Notes under the pieces: generated by a model
Told to the model about the DNA's origin: nothing
Seen by the model: the letters and a program-made list of their open reading frames with translations, nothing else
Database searches by the model: none
Made by a program: the position numbers and the translations under genes
Shown here: piece after piece, positions 35,453 to 44,174 of the stretch
How positions within the stretch are numbered: the first letter of the stretch is position 1
Layout: each line of letters begins with the position of its first letter
NCBI GenBank assembly: GCA_903842575.1
Contig: CAIMMM010000144.1
Span: 36,106 to 100,105, forward strand
From: an uncultured Bacteroidota bacterium
GTDB taxonomy: Bacteria > Bacteroidota > Bacteroidia > Flavobacteriales > Flavobacteriaceae
Length of the DNA stretch: 64,000 nt
Direction of reading: 5' to 3'

Positions 35453-35460
35453 CAAAGGTA
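35453..35460 (-). promoter_or_regulatory. Putative -7 element of pckA
   Basis: The minus strand reads TACCTTTG, an exact TAnnTTTG match. It overlaps the longest possible start codon of pckA and so argues against that start. Confidence 0.5.
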
Positions 35461-35497
35461 AAAATTAAATTTTAGAAACTATTTTTTTATTTAAATA

Positions 35498-35884
35498 TTA
35501 TACTTTTTTCTTCAGATAACTTACCAACAAAACGCTCCAAGCCATTATTAACAGTAGTCCTCCTATCGGGGTGACAAATCCAATTACTCGAAAATCAAAA
35601 GTCGTTAAACTATTGGTAGCCAATAAATAAATGGATCCAGAAAAGAAAATAACACCTATCAAGGTTAAAAAATATATGATTCGTTTTGCTTTGTCGGATA
35701 AGGCGGTATTTAAACCAACAAATAGCAAAAAGAAGGCATGATACATCTGATACTTAACACCCGTCTCAAAAATATTGAGTTGTTCTAAGGTCAAAACTTC
35801 TTTTAATTTATGTGCCCCAAAAGCACCCAAAATTATGGCAATCATTCCAAAAAGACTCCCGGCAACAAATATTTTTTTGTCCAT
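35498..35884 (-). CDS. DUF423 small membrane protein
   Basis: A 128-residue protein with four hydrophobic segments, matching the DUF423 (YgdD-like) family: GAFGAHKLKE near the start, FETGVKYQMYHAFFLL, and GFVTPIGGLLLIMAW near the end. It lies in the cytoplasmic membrane. No function is established for the family. It stands directly upstream of pckA on the same strand, but a pckA promoter-like element lies between them. Confidence 0.88.
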   Translation of the reverse strand: MDKKIFVAGSLFGMIAIILGAFGAHKLKEVLTLEQLNIFETGVKYQMYHAFFLLFVGLNTALSDKAKRIIYFLTLIGVIFFSGSIYLLATNSLTTFDFRVIGFVTPIGGLLLIMAWSVLLVSYLKKKV

Positions 35885-35983
35885 TTTTTTACTTCTTTAT
35901 ACTTTTTAGCAAATTTATCAGTTATGAACGTATCCTTGAAGGAAATTTAGATTTCTTTTAAGATTTTAACAGTTATAAAAAAT

Positions 35984-35991
35984 TATATTTG
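35984..35991 (+). promoter_or_regulatory. Putative -7 element of the DUF3108-like gene
   Basis: TATATTTG matches TAnnTTTG, 18 bases before the ATG at 36010. Confidence 0.5.
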
Positions 35992-36009
35992 CACCTCAAA
36001 AATAAAACA

Positions 36010-36771
36010 ATGAAAAAAAACCTTTTTATATTTTCAATACTGCTGATTTTCAGTTCGTTTTCTTCGGAGAATAATTCTACTATTAAATCTGGTGAAAAAC
36101 TGGTATTTGCAGGCTCCTATAACATGAGTGGTTTGATGACGCAATTGGCACAAATAACCATGACAACCGAAACAGTAACAACCTCAAAAAATACGTATTT
36201 GCATTTGAACTGTGAAGCAGCTACTTACAGCAAATGGGATTCGTTTTTCAAAATCAGGGATATTTATGAATCCTATGTGAACCCTCTGACATTAAGCCCG
36301 AGTTTATACAAACGAAGCATTGACGAAGGTGGATTTACCAAAAAAGAAAAATACATTTTCAAAGGCAACCAAGTAAGTAGCACGATGAAGCCTAAAAACA
36401 GACCCGAGACACAAAAGACATTTACTGTTGGTGGCGCAACTCAAGATGTAGTTTCCATTCTTTACAAATTGAGAACTGTTGATTTTTCTAAATATAAAAT
36501 AGGGAAAACCAAAGCTTTTACCATTGTTTTCGATGAAAAGGAAATCCCGGTTCTGGTAAAATTTATGGGAAAAGAAACCGTTACTGCCGGAAACTTGGGC
36601 AGTAAAGAATGTTACAAAATTTCTATTGGCGCCAAAACGGATGCCTTACGCGGAAAAGACAAAAACCTAATTTGGCTTACGGCCGATGCCAAAAAAATCC
36701 CAGCTTTAATCAAATTTAGTATTCCTGTTGGGACTGGACAATTAACATTAACCTCAGCAACCGGAATCTAA
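36010..36771 (+). CDS. DUF3108-like exported protein
   Basis: A 253-residue protein with a signal peptide (MKKNLFIFSILLIFSSFSS). The body matches the DUF3108 pattern: GEKLVFAGSYNMSG, a middle region with SLYKRSIDEGG and D.VSILY.LR, and a C-terminal WLTADAKKIPALIKF.IPVGTG. The family is probably periplasmic and beta-rich; its role is unknown. The longer frame includes seven extra codons that overlap the promoter-like element, so the ATG at 36010 is chosen. A small membrane protein gene follows 12 bases later. Confidence 0.82.
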   Translation: MKKNLFIFSILLIFSSFSSENNSTIKSGEKLVFAGSYNMSGLMTQLAQITMTTETVTTSKNTYLHLNCEAATYSKWDSFFKIRDIYESYVNPLTLSPSLYKRSIDEGGFTKKEKYIFKGNQVSSTMKPKNRPETQKTFTVGGATQDVVSILYKLRTVDFSKYKIGKTKAFTIVFDEKEIPVLVKFMGKETVTAGNLGSKECYKISIGAKTDALRGKDKNLIWLTADAKKIPALIKFSIPVGTGQLTLTSATGI

Positions 36772-36783
36772 TTATAAAAAATC

Positions 36784-37110
36784 ATGCGAAAATTAATCCT
36801 TATCATAGCCAGTGTTTTTAGTGTTTTAGGAATTGCATTTACCATTTTGCCTTTAGGCACTTTGGCTATCATTCCTACTGGAATCGCGCTCCTTTTAGCT
36901 TTTTTATCCTTAAAAAAATCTGAAGAGAATCAGAAAAAATTCCCAAAATTTCTTTTGATTATTGCCAGTGTATGTCTATTGTCCGTTATTGGCAAAGAGC
37001 TTTTTATTAAAGATAAAGTTGCCAAAGATGTTACTTTCGAAAAAACCAAAATTGAAAATAAAAAGGAAGACCAAAAAGAATTAGAGAATTTAGATAAAGA
37101 CTTAGAATAA
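36784..37110 (+). CDS. Small membrane protein of unknown function
   Basis: A 108-residue protein with three hydrophobic segments (about 3-22, 25-43 and 55-72) and a charged, Lys/Glu-rich C-terminal tail of about 35 residues. I do not recognise a family. It lies 12 bases after the DUF3108-like gene, so the two are co-transcribed. The tail probably faces the cytoplasm or forms a short coiled coil. Confidence 0.65.
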   Translation: MRKLILIIASVFSVLGIAFTILPLGTLAIIPTGIALLLAFLSLKKSEENQKKFPKFLLIIASVCLLSVIGKELFIKDKVAKDVTFEKTKIENKKEDQKELENLDKDLE

Positions 37111-37121
37111 GAATAAATACA

Positions 37122-37181
37122 AAACACGAATTCCACTAATTTACATAGATTACTTTATGAAAATTAGTGGAATTCGTGTTT
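37122..37181. repeat. Long palindromic intergenic repeat
   Basis: A perfect 21-bp inverted repeat (37122-37142 and 37161-37181, arm AACACGAATTCCACTAATTT) flanks an 18-base loop. The arm contains CACGAATTCCACTAAT, a motif type I recall as common in intergenic DNA of Flavobacteriaceae. It may act as a terminator on the plus strand (TTTCTTTTT follows), but it is far longer than the other terminators here and looks like a REP-type element. Confidence 0.75.
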
Positions 37182-37219
37182 CTTTTTGACTTTACTAAAA
37201 AGAAATAATTGCAAATTCA

Positions 37220-37227
37220 TACATTTG
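37220..37227 (+). promoter_or_regulatory. Putative -7 element of the saccharopine dehydrogenase-like gene
   Basis: TACATTTG matches TAnnTTTG, 20 bases before the chosen ATG and inside the longer possible frame, supporting the shorter protein. Confidence 0.5.
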
Positions 37228-37247
37228 TCAACTATTACAAACAAACG

Positions 37248-38621
37248 ATGAGAAATATTCTAATTATTGGTGCCGGACGATCCGCATCCTCCTTGATACA
37301 ATATCTTTTAAACAAATCAGACAAAGAAAATTTACACCTTACAATTGGCGATTTATCTTTAGAATTGGCACAAAGAAAAACCAATAATCATCCGAATGCA
37401 ACCCCAATTCATTTAGACATTTTTGACGAAAAACAACGTCAATCGGAAATTCAAAAAGCCGATATCGTGATTTCAATGTTGCCTGCACACATGCATATTG
37501 AAGTGGCGAAAGATTGTTTGACCTTCAAAAAAAGTATGGTTACCGCTTCTTATATAAGTGATACCATGCAAAGTTTGGATGCTGAAGCAAAAGCCAATAA
37601 CCTCGTTTTCATGAATGAAATTGGGCTCGACCCAGGAATTGACCACATGAGTGCCATGAAAATCATTGATGAAATTCATGAGAAAGGCGGCAAGATGATT
37701 TTGTTTGAATCGTTTTGTGGTGGTTTAGTAGCTCCCGAATCGGATGACAATCTTTGGAATTATAAGTTTACCTGGGCGCCTAGAAATGTGGTTTTAGCAG
37801 GACAGGGTGGCGCTGCCAAATTCATTCAAGAAGGCAAATACAAATACATTCCCTATCATAAATTATTTCGTAGAACCGAGTTTTTGGAAGTAGAAGGTTA
37901 TGGCAAATTTGAAGGATATGCCAATAGAGATTCGTTAAAATACCGAAGTGTTTACGGCTTAGATGATATCTTAACATTGTATCGTGGCACGATTCGCAGA
38001 GTTGGTTTTTCAAAAGCCTGGAACATGTTTGTACAGCTTGGAATGACCGATGATGCCTACCCAATGGAAAATTCAGAAACGATGAGTTACCGCAATTTTA
38101 TCAACTCTTTTCTGCCTTTTCACCCATCGGACTCTGTGGAAATAAAAACCCGTTTGGCACTTGGCATTGAACAAGACGACATCATGTGGGACAAATTATT
38201 GGAACTCGATTTGTTCAATCCAAACAAAATTGTAGGGTTAAAAGAAGCTTCCCCAGCACAAATTTTAGAAAAAATATTAAACGACAGCTGGACTTTACAA
38301 CCAAACGATAAAGACATGATTGTGATGTATCACAAATTTGGCTACGAACTCAATGGTGTTAGAAAGCAAATTGATTCAAAGATGGTTTGTATCGGCGATG
38401 ATCAAACGTATACCGCTATGGCAAAAACCGTTGGGCTTCCCGTAGCCATAGCAACCTTACAAATCTTGAATGGTAATATTAAAACGCCGGGAGTTCAATT
38501 GCCCATTCGCAAGGAAGTGTACTTGCCTATATTAAAAGAGTTGGAAGAATTTGGTGTTGTTTTTAAAGAAACCGAAATGCCTTATGTTGGGTATAACCCC
38601 GATAAATTATCAGGGAATTAA
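37248..38621 (+). CDS. Saccharopine dehydrogenase family protein
   Basis: A 457-residue protein with an N-terminal Rossmann fold (ILIIGAGRSASSLIQYLL). Then follow VISMLPAHMHIEVAKDC, NEIGLDPGIDHMSAMKIID and a C-terminal saccharopine dehydrogenase domain (GGLVAPESDDNLWNYKFTWAPRNVVLAGQG, YRGTIRR.GF). It is close to the glutamate-forming saccharopine reductase of lysine catabolism. The chosen ATG directly precedes the Rossmann motif. An Lrp-type regulator gene follows, which fits amino-acid control. A glutaryl-CoA dehydrogenase-like gene lies 27 kb away. Function is inferred from family. Confidence 0.88.
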   Translation: MRNILIIGAGRSASSLIQYLLNKSDKENLHLTIGDLSLELAQRKTNNHPNATPIHLDIFDEKQRQSEIQKADIVISMLPAHMHIEVAKDCLTFKKSMVTASYISDTMQSLDAEAKANNLVFMNEIGLDPGIDHMSAMKIIDEIHEKGGKMILFESFCGGLVAPESDDNLWNYKFTWAPRNVVLAGQGGAAKFIQEGKYKYIPYHKLFRRTEFLEVEGYGKFEGYANRDSLKYRSVYGLDDILTLYRGTIRRVGFSKAWNMFVQLGMTDDAYPMENSETMSYRNFINSFLPFHPSDSVEIKTRLALGIEQDDIMWDKLLELDLFNPNKIVGLKEASPAQILEKILNDSWTLQPNDKDMIVMYHKFGYELNGVRKQIDSKMVCIGDDQTYTAMAKTVGLPVAIATLQILNGNIKTPGVQLPIRKEVYLPILKELEEFGVVFKETEMPYVGYNPDKLSGN

Positions 38622-38640
38622 AAACCGAAAATCTATTATA

Positions 38641-38672
38641 AGCCGAAATTAGTAATTGATCTCGGCTTTTTT
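38641..38672 (+). terminator. Intrinsic terminator of the saccharopine dehydrogenase-like gene
   Basis: AGCCGA (38641-38646) pairs with TCGGCT (38662-38667), followed by a T-run. The loop contains a second short pairing. Confidence 0.7.
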
Positions 38673-38688
38673 ATTTTATAATGTAAAG

Positions 38689-38696
38689 TAAATTTG
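38689..38696 (+). promoter_or_regulatory. Putative -7 element of the Lrp-type regulator
   Basis: TAAATTTG matches TAnnTTTG, 26 bases before the start codon. Confidence 0.5.
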
Positions 38697-38722
38697 TAAT
38701 TTTACTTTTCAAATGTAACCTT

Positions 38723-39193
38723 ATGAAAATAAATCGGCTAGAAATAGAAATTGATGGTATTGATAAAGAAATCCTCCGCGACTTGATGGAAGATGCTCGA
38801 AAACCCATACTCCAAATCGCCAACAAAATTGGAATATCGGGTGCGGCAATTCATCAACGATTGCGAAAACTGGAAGATGCCGGCGTGATTTCTGGATCTC
38901 GTTTTACCATCAACCATAAAGCTTTAGGCTATAAAACTATGGCATTCATCGGAATTTATTTGGAGAAAGCTGCGAGTAATGCCGAAGCGGTGAAAGAATT
39001 AAAAAAGATTCCCGAAGTCTTGGAATGTCATTATACCACAGGGAATTGGAGCATTCTGATAAAAATAATTTGCAACGATAACGAGCATTTAATGCATCTC
39101 TTGAATAAAAAAATCCAACCTATTGATGGTGTTTCCAGAACAGAGACTTTCATTTCGTTGGAACAACAAATTGAAAGACAGATACAGTTGTAG
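38723..39193 (+). CDS. Lrp/AsnC family transcriptional regulator
   Basis: A 156-residue regulator. The N-terminal helix-turn-helix lies at about residues 13-55 (DKEILRDLMEDARKPILQIA, then SGAAIHQRLRKLEDAGVI), and the C-terminal ligand-binding RAM domain is at about 70-150 (GIYLEKAA, ECHYTTGNWSILIKI). Such proteins sense amino acids and control their metabolism. It lies just after a saccharopine dehydrogenase-like gene but is separated by a terminator and has its own promoter, so it may regulate that neighbour rather than share its transcript. Confidence 0.93.
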   Translation: MKINRLEIEIDGIDKEILRDLMEDARKPILQIANKIGISGAAIHQRLRKLEDAGVISGSRFTINHKALGYKTMAFIGIYLEKAASNAEAVKELKKIPEVLECHYTTGNWSILIKIICNDNEHLMHLLNKKIQPIDGVSRTETFISLEQQIERQIQL

Positions 39194-39200
39194 CCTTACT

Positions 39201-39236
39201 AAAAAAATCCGCTTCTCTCGAAACGGATTTTTTATT
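39201..39236 (+). terminator. Intrinsic terminator of the Lrp-type regulator
   Basis: AAAATCCG pairs with CGGATTTT around a 12-base loop, followed by further T residues. It may also serve the convergent peptidase gene. Confidence 0.78.
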
Positions 39237-39248
39237 TATAAATGGGAA

Positions 39249-39923
39249 TTAATTTCTTCTTCCCATGTAAATCATAACATAATAAAGTAGTGTTCCAAGC
39301 GAACCGATGGCTGCAACAACATAGGTTCTTGCTGCCCATTTCAAAGCGTCTTTGGCTCCTGCTTGTTCTTCATTGGTTAACATTCTTTTGTTTTCCAACC
39401 AAGCCAATGCTCGATTACTAGCATCGTATTCAACCGGCAACGTGATGAAAGCAAACAATGTGGTTGCTGCAAAAATTACAATTCCAATCAATAATAATTG
39501 AGGAAATGAATTCACCAATAAAATTCCGGCAAGCAAAATCCATTGTACAAAACTGGAAGTTACAGAAACAATAGGGACCAATTGGGAACGCAATGTCAAC
39601 CAACTATAAGCGGCAGCATGTTGCACCGCGTGACCGCACTCATGAGCGGCAACAGCAGCAGCAGCAGCATTTCTTTGGTTATAAACGGCTTCACTAAGGT
39701 TTACGGTTTTATCGGCTGGATTGTAATGATCGGTTAATTGTCCTGGTGTGGAAATGACTTTCACATCGCGAATCCCATGATCGGAAAGCATTTTTTCTGC
39801 AATTTCGGCGCCCGACATGCCGTTCTGAAGATGAAGTTTTGAATAGAGTTCAAACTTATTTTTTAACGTACTGCTTACCAACCAACTGGCTAGCATGATG
39901 ACACCAATTAATAATAAATTCAT
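39249..39923 (-). CDS. Membrane zinc metallopeptidase (YugP-like)
   Basis: A 224-residue integral membrane protein of the DUF2268/YugP-like zinc peptidase group. The metal-binding HECGHAVQH is at about residues 94-102, after a GAEIAEKMLSDHGI segment and NLSEAVYNQRN. A hydrophobic segment at the N-terminus and three more in the second half anchor it in the membrane. EYDASNRALAWL near residue 185 supplies the probable third ligand. It probably takes part in membrane protein quality control; the substrate is unknown. Confidence 0.9.
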   Translation of the reverse strand: MNLLLIGVIMLASWLVSSTLKNKFELYSKLHLQNGMSGAEIAEKMLSDHGIRDVKVISTPGQLTDHYNPADKTVNLSEAVYNQRNAAAAAVAAHECGHAVQHAAAYSWLTLRSQLVPIVSVTSSFVQWILLAGILLVNSFPQLLLIGIVIFAATTLFAFITLPVEYDASNRALAWLENKRMLTNEEQAGAKDALKWAARTYVVAAIGSLGTLLYYVMIYMGRRN

Positions 39924-40014
39924 AGCTTTTGTTTTTAAAATTTAAAGTTACAAAACCCGCATCAAATTACACGCCAATAAAGTTACAATGACAAAATGAC
40001 AATTTCTACTAATC

Positions 40015-42852
40015 TTAACCCACCAGGTTGATGATTTTTCCAGGCACAATGATTACTTTGTTTGGTGTTCTTCCTTCCAACTGCTTAATCGTTCTTTCAT
40101 CTTTCATGATGATTTCCTCAATTTGTGCTGCGGTTAAATCCAAAGGTAAGCCAATAGTAAAACGCATTTTTCCATTGAATGAAACCGGATATTCCTTGTT
40201 GGTTTCTAACAAATGTTTGGCGTCAAAAACTGGGAAATCAACTGTGGAAATCGAACCCGAATGCCCCAATTGAAACCATAATTCTTCGGCAATATGCGGC
40301 GCATAAGGAGAAATTAAAACCGCTAAAGGTTCTAAAACAGAACGCTCATGACAATTTTGTGTAGCCAATTCGTTGACGCAAATCATGAATTGTGACACCG
40401 AAGTATTAAACGAGAAATTTTCGATGTCCTCGCCTACTTTTTTGATGGTTTTGTGTAGCGTTTTCAAACTATCTCCTGAAGGTTCGTCATTGGTAATCAC
40501 CGAACCATTATCATCAAAATACAAACGCCACAGTTTTTTTAAGAAACTGGCAACACCCGAAATTCCTGCGGTGTTCCATGGTTTGGCTTGTTCCAATGGG
40601 CCCAAAAACATTTCGTATAGACGTAAAGTATCTGCGCCATATTGCTCGCAAATAATATCGGGAGTAACCACATTGTATTTGGACTTGGACATTTTTTCGA
40701 CTTCGCGACCAACAATGTATTTGCCGTTGTCTAAAATGAATTCGGCATGTTTATAATCTGTATATAACGGATGATTTTTGAAGGCTTCAATATCTAACTC
40801 ATTAGTAATATCATTAATTACTTTTAAGTCAACATGAATTGGCTGAACATTTTTATCCGAAATCAATCCTTTCGAATACAATTTTTTTGAATCTTCACTT
40901 CTATAAACAAAAGCACTCATCCCCAAAATCATTCCCTGATTAATTAATTTCTTGAACGGTTCTTCGGTAGGCGCATAACCTTTGTCTTTTAGGAATTTGT
41001 TCCAAAAACGGGAATACAACAAATGGCCAGTGGCATGTTCGCTTCCTCCAATATATAAATCTACACTTTCCCAATAGTTTAATGCTTCCTGGCTGGCAAA
41101 TTCGTTCTCATTGTGCGCATCCATATAACGCATCCAATACCAAGAGCTTCCCGCCCAACCCGGCATGGTGTTTAATTCTAGTGGGAATATAGTCTTGTTA
41201 TCAATCAACTGAACACTAACTACTGAACACAGAACACTGTTCCAAGCCCAATTTACAGCATTCCCTAATGGCGGCTGTCCGTCTTCGGTTGGTAAATATT
41301 TTTCAACTTCGGGCAACCTAATCGGCAAATATTTGGCATCAATCATTTGCGGCAAGCCATTCACATAATATACTGGAAAGGGTTCGCCCCAATAACGCTG
41401 ACGCGAGAAAACAGCATCGCGCAAACGGTAGTTGGTTTTGCCTTTCCCATGGTTTATTTTTTCTAATTCGGCAATGACTTTTTGAGTCGCTTCTTTGTAA
41501 TTTAATCCGTTTAGAAAATCGGAATTGGCAATAATTACATTTTCTTTGGAGCCATAGGCTTCTTGGGAAATATCGATTTCTGAAAAAATATTTTTAATTT
41601 CCGGCATTCCGTTTTGGCCTTTGAAGAAATTTGCGAAAGCATAATCACGTTCATCACCACAAGGAACTGCCATTACAGCACCTGTTCCATAACCAGCCAA
41701 AACATAATCCCCAATCCAAACCGGAATAGCCTCTTTGGTAAACGGATGTTCGGCATAAGAACCCGTAAAAACACCAGAAATAGTTTTTACATCTGCCATA
41801 CGTTCGCGTTCGGAACGTTTTGCTGTTTTTTCAATATAGGCATCAACAGTTGCTTTTTGTTCCGCGGTTGTGATTTTGGCAACCAGTTCATGTTCTGGCG
41901 CAAGCGTCATAAACGTCACGCCGAAGATAGTATCGGGACGGGTCGTGAAAACTTCAATGCTTTCATGATAATCTTTTAAATTAAAAGACACCATCGCACC
42001 AACACTCTTTCCAATCCAGTTACGTTGACTTTCTTTAATGCTTTCGCTCCAATCGATAGTTTCTAAACCCTGCAAAAGTCTTTCGGCATAAGCAGAAATT
42101 CGCATCGACCATTGCGTCATTTTTTTACGAATAACCGGATATCCACCTCGTTCGGAAACACCGTTCACAATTTCATCATTGGCAAGTACGGTTCCTAAAC
42201 CCGGACACCAGTTGACTTCAGTTTCGGCGAGATAGGCTAATCTATAATTTAATAGTATTTCTTGTTTCTTTTTGGGGGAGAATGCGTCCCATTCATTGGC
42301 AGAAAAAATTTCCACATTATCATCACAAACCATATCTACATTGACGTTTCCTTCCAATTCGAAAAATTCAACTAATTCAGAAATATCAAAAGCCTTGTTG
42401 GCCGATTTGCAATACCAAGAATTGAACAATTGAATAAAAATCCATTGAGTGTGTTTGTAATAATCGGCATTGGAAGTGCGCACTTCTCTGCTCCAATCGA
42501 AAGAGAAACCAATTTTATCAAGCTGTTCGCGATAACGCGCAATGTTTTCTTTTGTCGTTTTATCCGGATGTTGCCCTGTTTGAATGGCATATTGTTCGGC
42601 TGGTAATCCAAAGCTATCATATCCCTGCGGATGCAAAACGTTAAACCCTTTATGCCGTTTGAAACGCGCATAAATATCCGAAGCAATATATCCTAATGGA
42701 TGACCCACATGCAATCCTGCACCTGAGGGATAAGGAAACATGTCAAGCACATAAAATTTGGGTTTATCGGAGTTATTGCTTGCAGCAAAAGTTTGGTTTT
42801 CTGCCCAGTATTTTTGCCATTTGGCTTCTATTTGTTCGTGGAAGTACTTCAT
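40015..42852 (-). CDS. leuS: Leucyl-tRNA synthetase
   Basis: A 945-residue class I synthetase. HVGH (48-51) is the HIGH motif and KMSKS is near residue 720. The editing domain (FTTRPDTIFGVTFMTLAPEH, GYGTGAVMAVPCGDERDYAFA) and the family signature NTMPGWAGSSWYWMRYMD are clear. A Bacteroidota-type insertion lies near residues 140-190. Just before the NTMPGW motif, eleven residues (NSVLCSVVSVQ) are encoded by DNA made of repeated GTGTTCAGT-like units, unlike the rest of the gene. The frame is intact. Confidence 0.96.
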   Translation of the reverse strand: MKYFHEQIEAKWQKYWAENQTFAASNNSDKPKFYVLDMFPYPSGAGLHVGHPLGYIASDIYARFKRHKGFNVLHPQGYDSFGLPAEQYAIQTGQHPDKTTKENIARYREQLDKIGFSFDWSREVRTSNADYYKHTQWIFIQLFNSWYCKSANKAFDISELVEFFELEGNVNVDMVCDDNVEIFSANEWDAFSPKKKQEILLNYRLAYLAETEVNWCPGLGTVLANDEIVNGVSERGGYPVIRKKMTQWSMRISAYAERLLQGLETIDWSESIKESQRNWIGKSVGAMVSFNLKDYHESIEVFTTRPDTIFGVTFMTLAPEHELVAKITTAEQKATVDAYIEKTAKRSERERMADVKTISGVFTGSYAEHPFTKEAIPVWIGDYVLAGYGTGAVMAVPCGDERDYAFANFFKGQNGMPEIKNIFSEIDISQEAYGSKENVIIANSDFLNGLNYKEATQKVIAELEKINHGKGKTNYRLRDAVFSRQRYWGEPFPVYYVNGLPQMIDAKYLPIRLPEVEKYLPTEDGQPPLGNAVNWAWNSVLCSVVSVQLIDNKTIFPLELNTMPGWAGSSWYWMRYMDAHNENEFASQEALNYWESVDLYIGGSEHATGHLLYSRFWNKFLKDKGYAPTEEPFKKLINQGMILGMSAFVYRSEDSKKLYSKGLISDKNVQPIHVDLKVINDITNELDIEAFKNHPLYTDYKHAEFILDNGKYIVGREVEKMSKSKYNVVTPDIICEQYGADTLRLYEMFLGPLEQAKPWNTAGISGVASFLKKLWRLYFDDNGSVITNDEPSGDSLKTLHKTIKKVGEDIENFSFNTSVSQFMICVNELATQNCHERSVLEPLAVLISPYAPHIAEELWFQLGHSGSISTVDFPVFDAKHLLETNKEYPVSFNGKMRFTIGLPLDLTAAQIEEIIMKDERTIKQLEGRTPNKVIIVPGKIINLVG
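41206..41242. repeat. Simple GAACACT/CTGAACAC repeat inside leuS
   Basis: On the plus strand CTGAACAC occurs at about 41209 and 41223, with AGAACACTG following. The block lies within the coding frame of leuS, in a region that is variable between relatives. It resembles simple repeats usually found between genes in Bacteroidota. Confidence 0.6.
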
Positions 42853-42916
42853 TGTTGTTTTTATAAATCCAAATCGTTTTTGAAATCTTGGATTATGCTT
42901 CTAAAAAATTTAAGGA

Positions 42917-42924
42917 CAAATTTA
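42917..42924 (-). promoter_or_regulatory. Putative -7 element of leuS
   Basis: The minus strand reads TAAATTTG, an exact TAnnTTTG match, 65 bases upstream of the leuS start. Confidence 0.45.
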
Positions 42925-43012
42925 CGTTTATTGTACTAAAGTCAAAACTTTAAACGTTATAAACTGTGAATACCAATTTTCTTTTTTATTTTTACGGCTT
43001 AAATAATTATTT

Positions 43013-43888
43013 ATGGCATCTAATTTTGATAAGTTTCAAAAGCGCAGAGTAATCACTTCTTATTTTACGGTTGTTTTGAGCATTTTCTTAGTCTTGTTTT
43101 TACTGGGAATATTGGGGCTTTTTGTGATTAATTCCAAACGTTTATCGGATAATTTCAAAGAAGAAATTGCGATGACCATTTTCTTTAAAAACGAAGCTAA
43201 TGATTCTGTTTTAAAAGCTTTTGGAGAAGAATTGAAGACGGCAAAGTTTGCAAAGAACTTTGTTTATGTTTCCAAAGAAAAAGCAGCAAAGGAACATATG
43301 AAGGTAATTGGCGAAGATTTTATGAAGTTTTTAGGTGTTAACCCGTTGCAAAACTCATATGATATTCATTTAAAAGCCGATTATGTGGTGAATGATAGCA
43401 TCACAAAAATTCAAAGACGTTTACGAAAAAATGAAATGATTGCCGATATTGTTTATGACAAGCAATTGGTGACTTTGGTTAACGATAATGTAGAAAATAT
43501 AAGCATGTGGATTTTGATTATCAGTGGGGTATTTGCTTTTGTTTCGGTGTTGTTAATTAATAGCTCAATGCGTTTGTCCATTTATGCCAATCGATTTATC
43601 ATAAAAACCATGCAAATGGTAGGTGCTACCAAATCTTTTATTAGGAAACCATTTATTATACGCAGCATTACTTTGGGAATTATTGGATCGGTTTTAGCCA
43701 TTATTGCTTTGATTGGCGTTTTGATTTATATCCAAGCAAACTTCCCAAATCTAGGAATTATGGACGACCAAGTATTAATTGGATTGGTTTTATTGGGTGT
43801 TTTGGTTCTTGGCATTGTAATCACTTCCATTAGTACTTTCTTTGCAACACAGCGCTTTTTGAATTTAAGAACCGATGATTTGTATTGA
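43013..43888 (+). CDS. ftsX: Cell division protein FtsX
   Basis: A 291-residue membrane protein of the FtsX permease family. One membrane segment lies near residues 20-46. A periplasmic domain (about 48-160) contains the typical DNFKEEIAMTIFF and YVSKEKAAKE. Three more segments lie near 165-190, 215-245 and 255-280. FtsX works with FtsE to control peptidoglycan hydrolysis at division. ftsE is not adjacent, as is common in Bacteroidota. It begins a plus-strand operon that continues with DUF3098, uppP and truB genes, linking envelope growth functions. Confidence 0.92.
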   Translation: MASNFDKFQKRRVITSYFTVVLSIFLVLFLLGILGLFVINSKRLSDNFKEEIAMTIFFKNEANDSVLKAFGEELKTAKFAKNFVYVSKEKAAKEHMKVIGEDFMKFLGVNPLQNSYDIHLKADYVVNDSITKIQRRLRKNEMIADIVYDKQLVTLVNDNVENISMWILIISGVFAFVSVLLINSSMRLSIYANRFIIKTMQMVGATKSFIRKPFIIRSITLGIIGSVLAIIALIGVLIYIQANFPNLGIMDDQVLIGLVLLGVLVLGIVITSISTFFATQRFLNLRTDDLY

Positions 43889-43935
43889 TTTTAGACTGTA
43901 TTTACGAATTTAGATTTATTAAAATATTTTTAATT

Positions 43936-44172
43936 ATGGAAAACAAACACAAACCAGACTTTCTTTTTGAAGGTCTCAATTATAAAATTCTTTTGGTTGG
44001 AATTGGCGTTATTGCCTTAGGATTTATTCTAATGTCGGGGGGAGGAAGTGATGACCCCAATGTTTTCAACGAAGACATTTTTAGTTTTAGAAGAATCCGA
44101 TTGGCGCCAACCGTAGTTTTGATTGGTTTTGGGATTACAATTTATTCTATTTTCAAAAAAGCTAAAAAATAA
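43936..44172 (+). CDS. DUF3098 small membrane protein
   Basis: A 78-residue protein with two hydrophobic segments (about 18-36 and 55-72) around a [20 protein letters not shown] stretch, the DUF3098 signature. The frame is open upstream into ftsX, but [11 protein letters not shown] at 43936 is the expected start, 47 bases after the ftsX stop. It is nearly always found between ftsX and uppP in Bacteroidota. Function unknown; a link to envelope growth is inferred only from this position. Confidence 0.88.
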   Translation: MENKHKPDFLFEGLNYKILLVGIGVIALGFILMSGGGSDDPNVFNEDIFSFRRIRLAPTVVLIGFGITIYSIFKKAKK

Positions 44173-44174
44173 TC

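Noticed and set aside
35417..35455. Longer N-terminus of pckA
   Set aside because: The farthest start codon overlaps the promoter-like TACCTTTG, and relatives begin near MENSSQ.
41614..41979. A 121-codon open frame on the plus strand inside leuS
   Set aside because: It runs opposite conserved LeuRS editing-domain sequence and encodes no recognisable protein.
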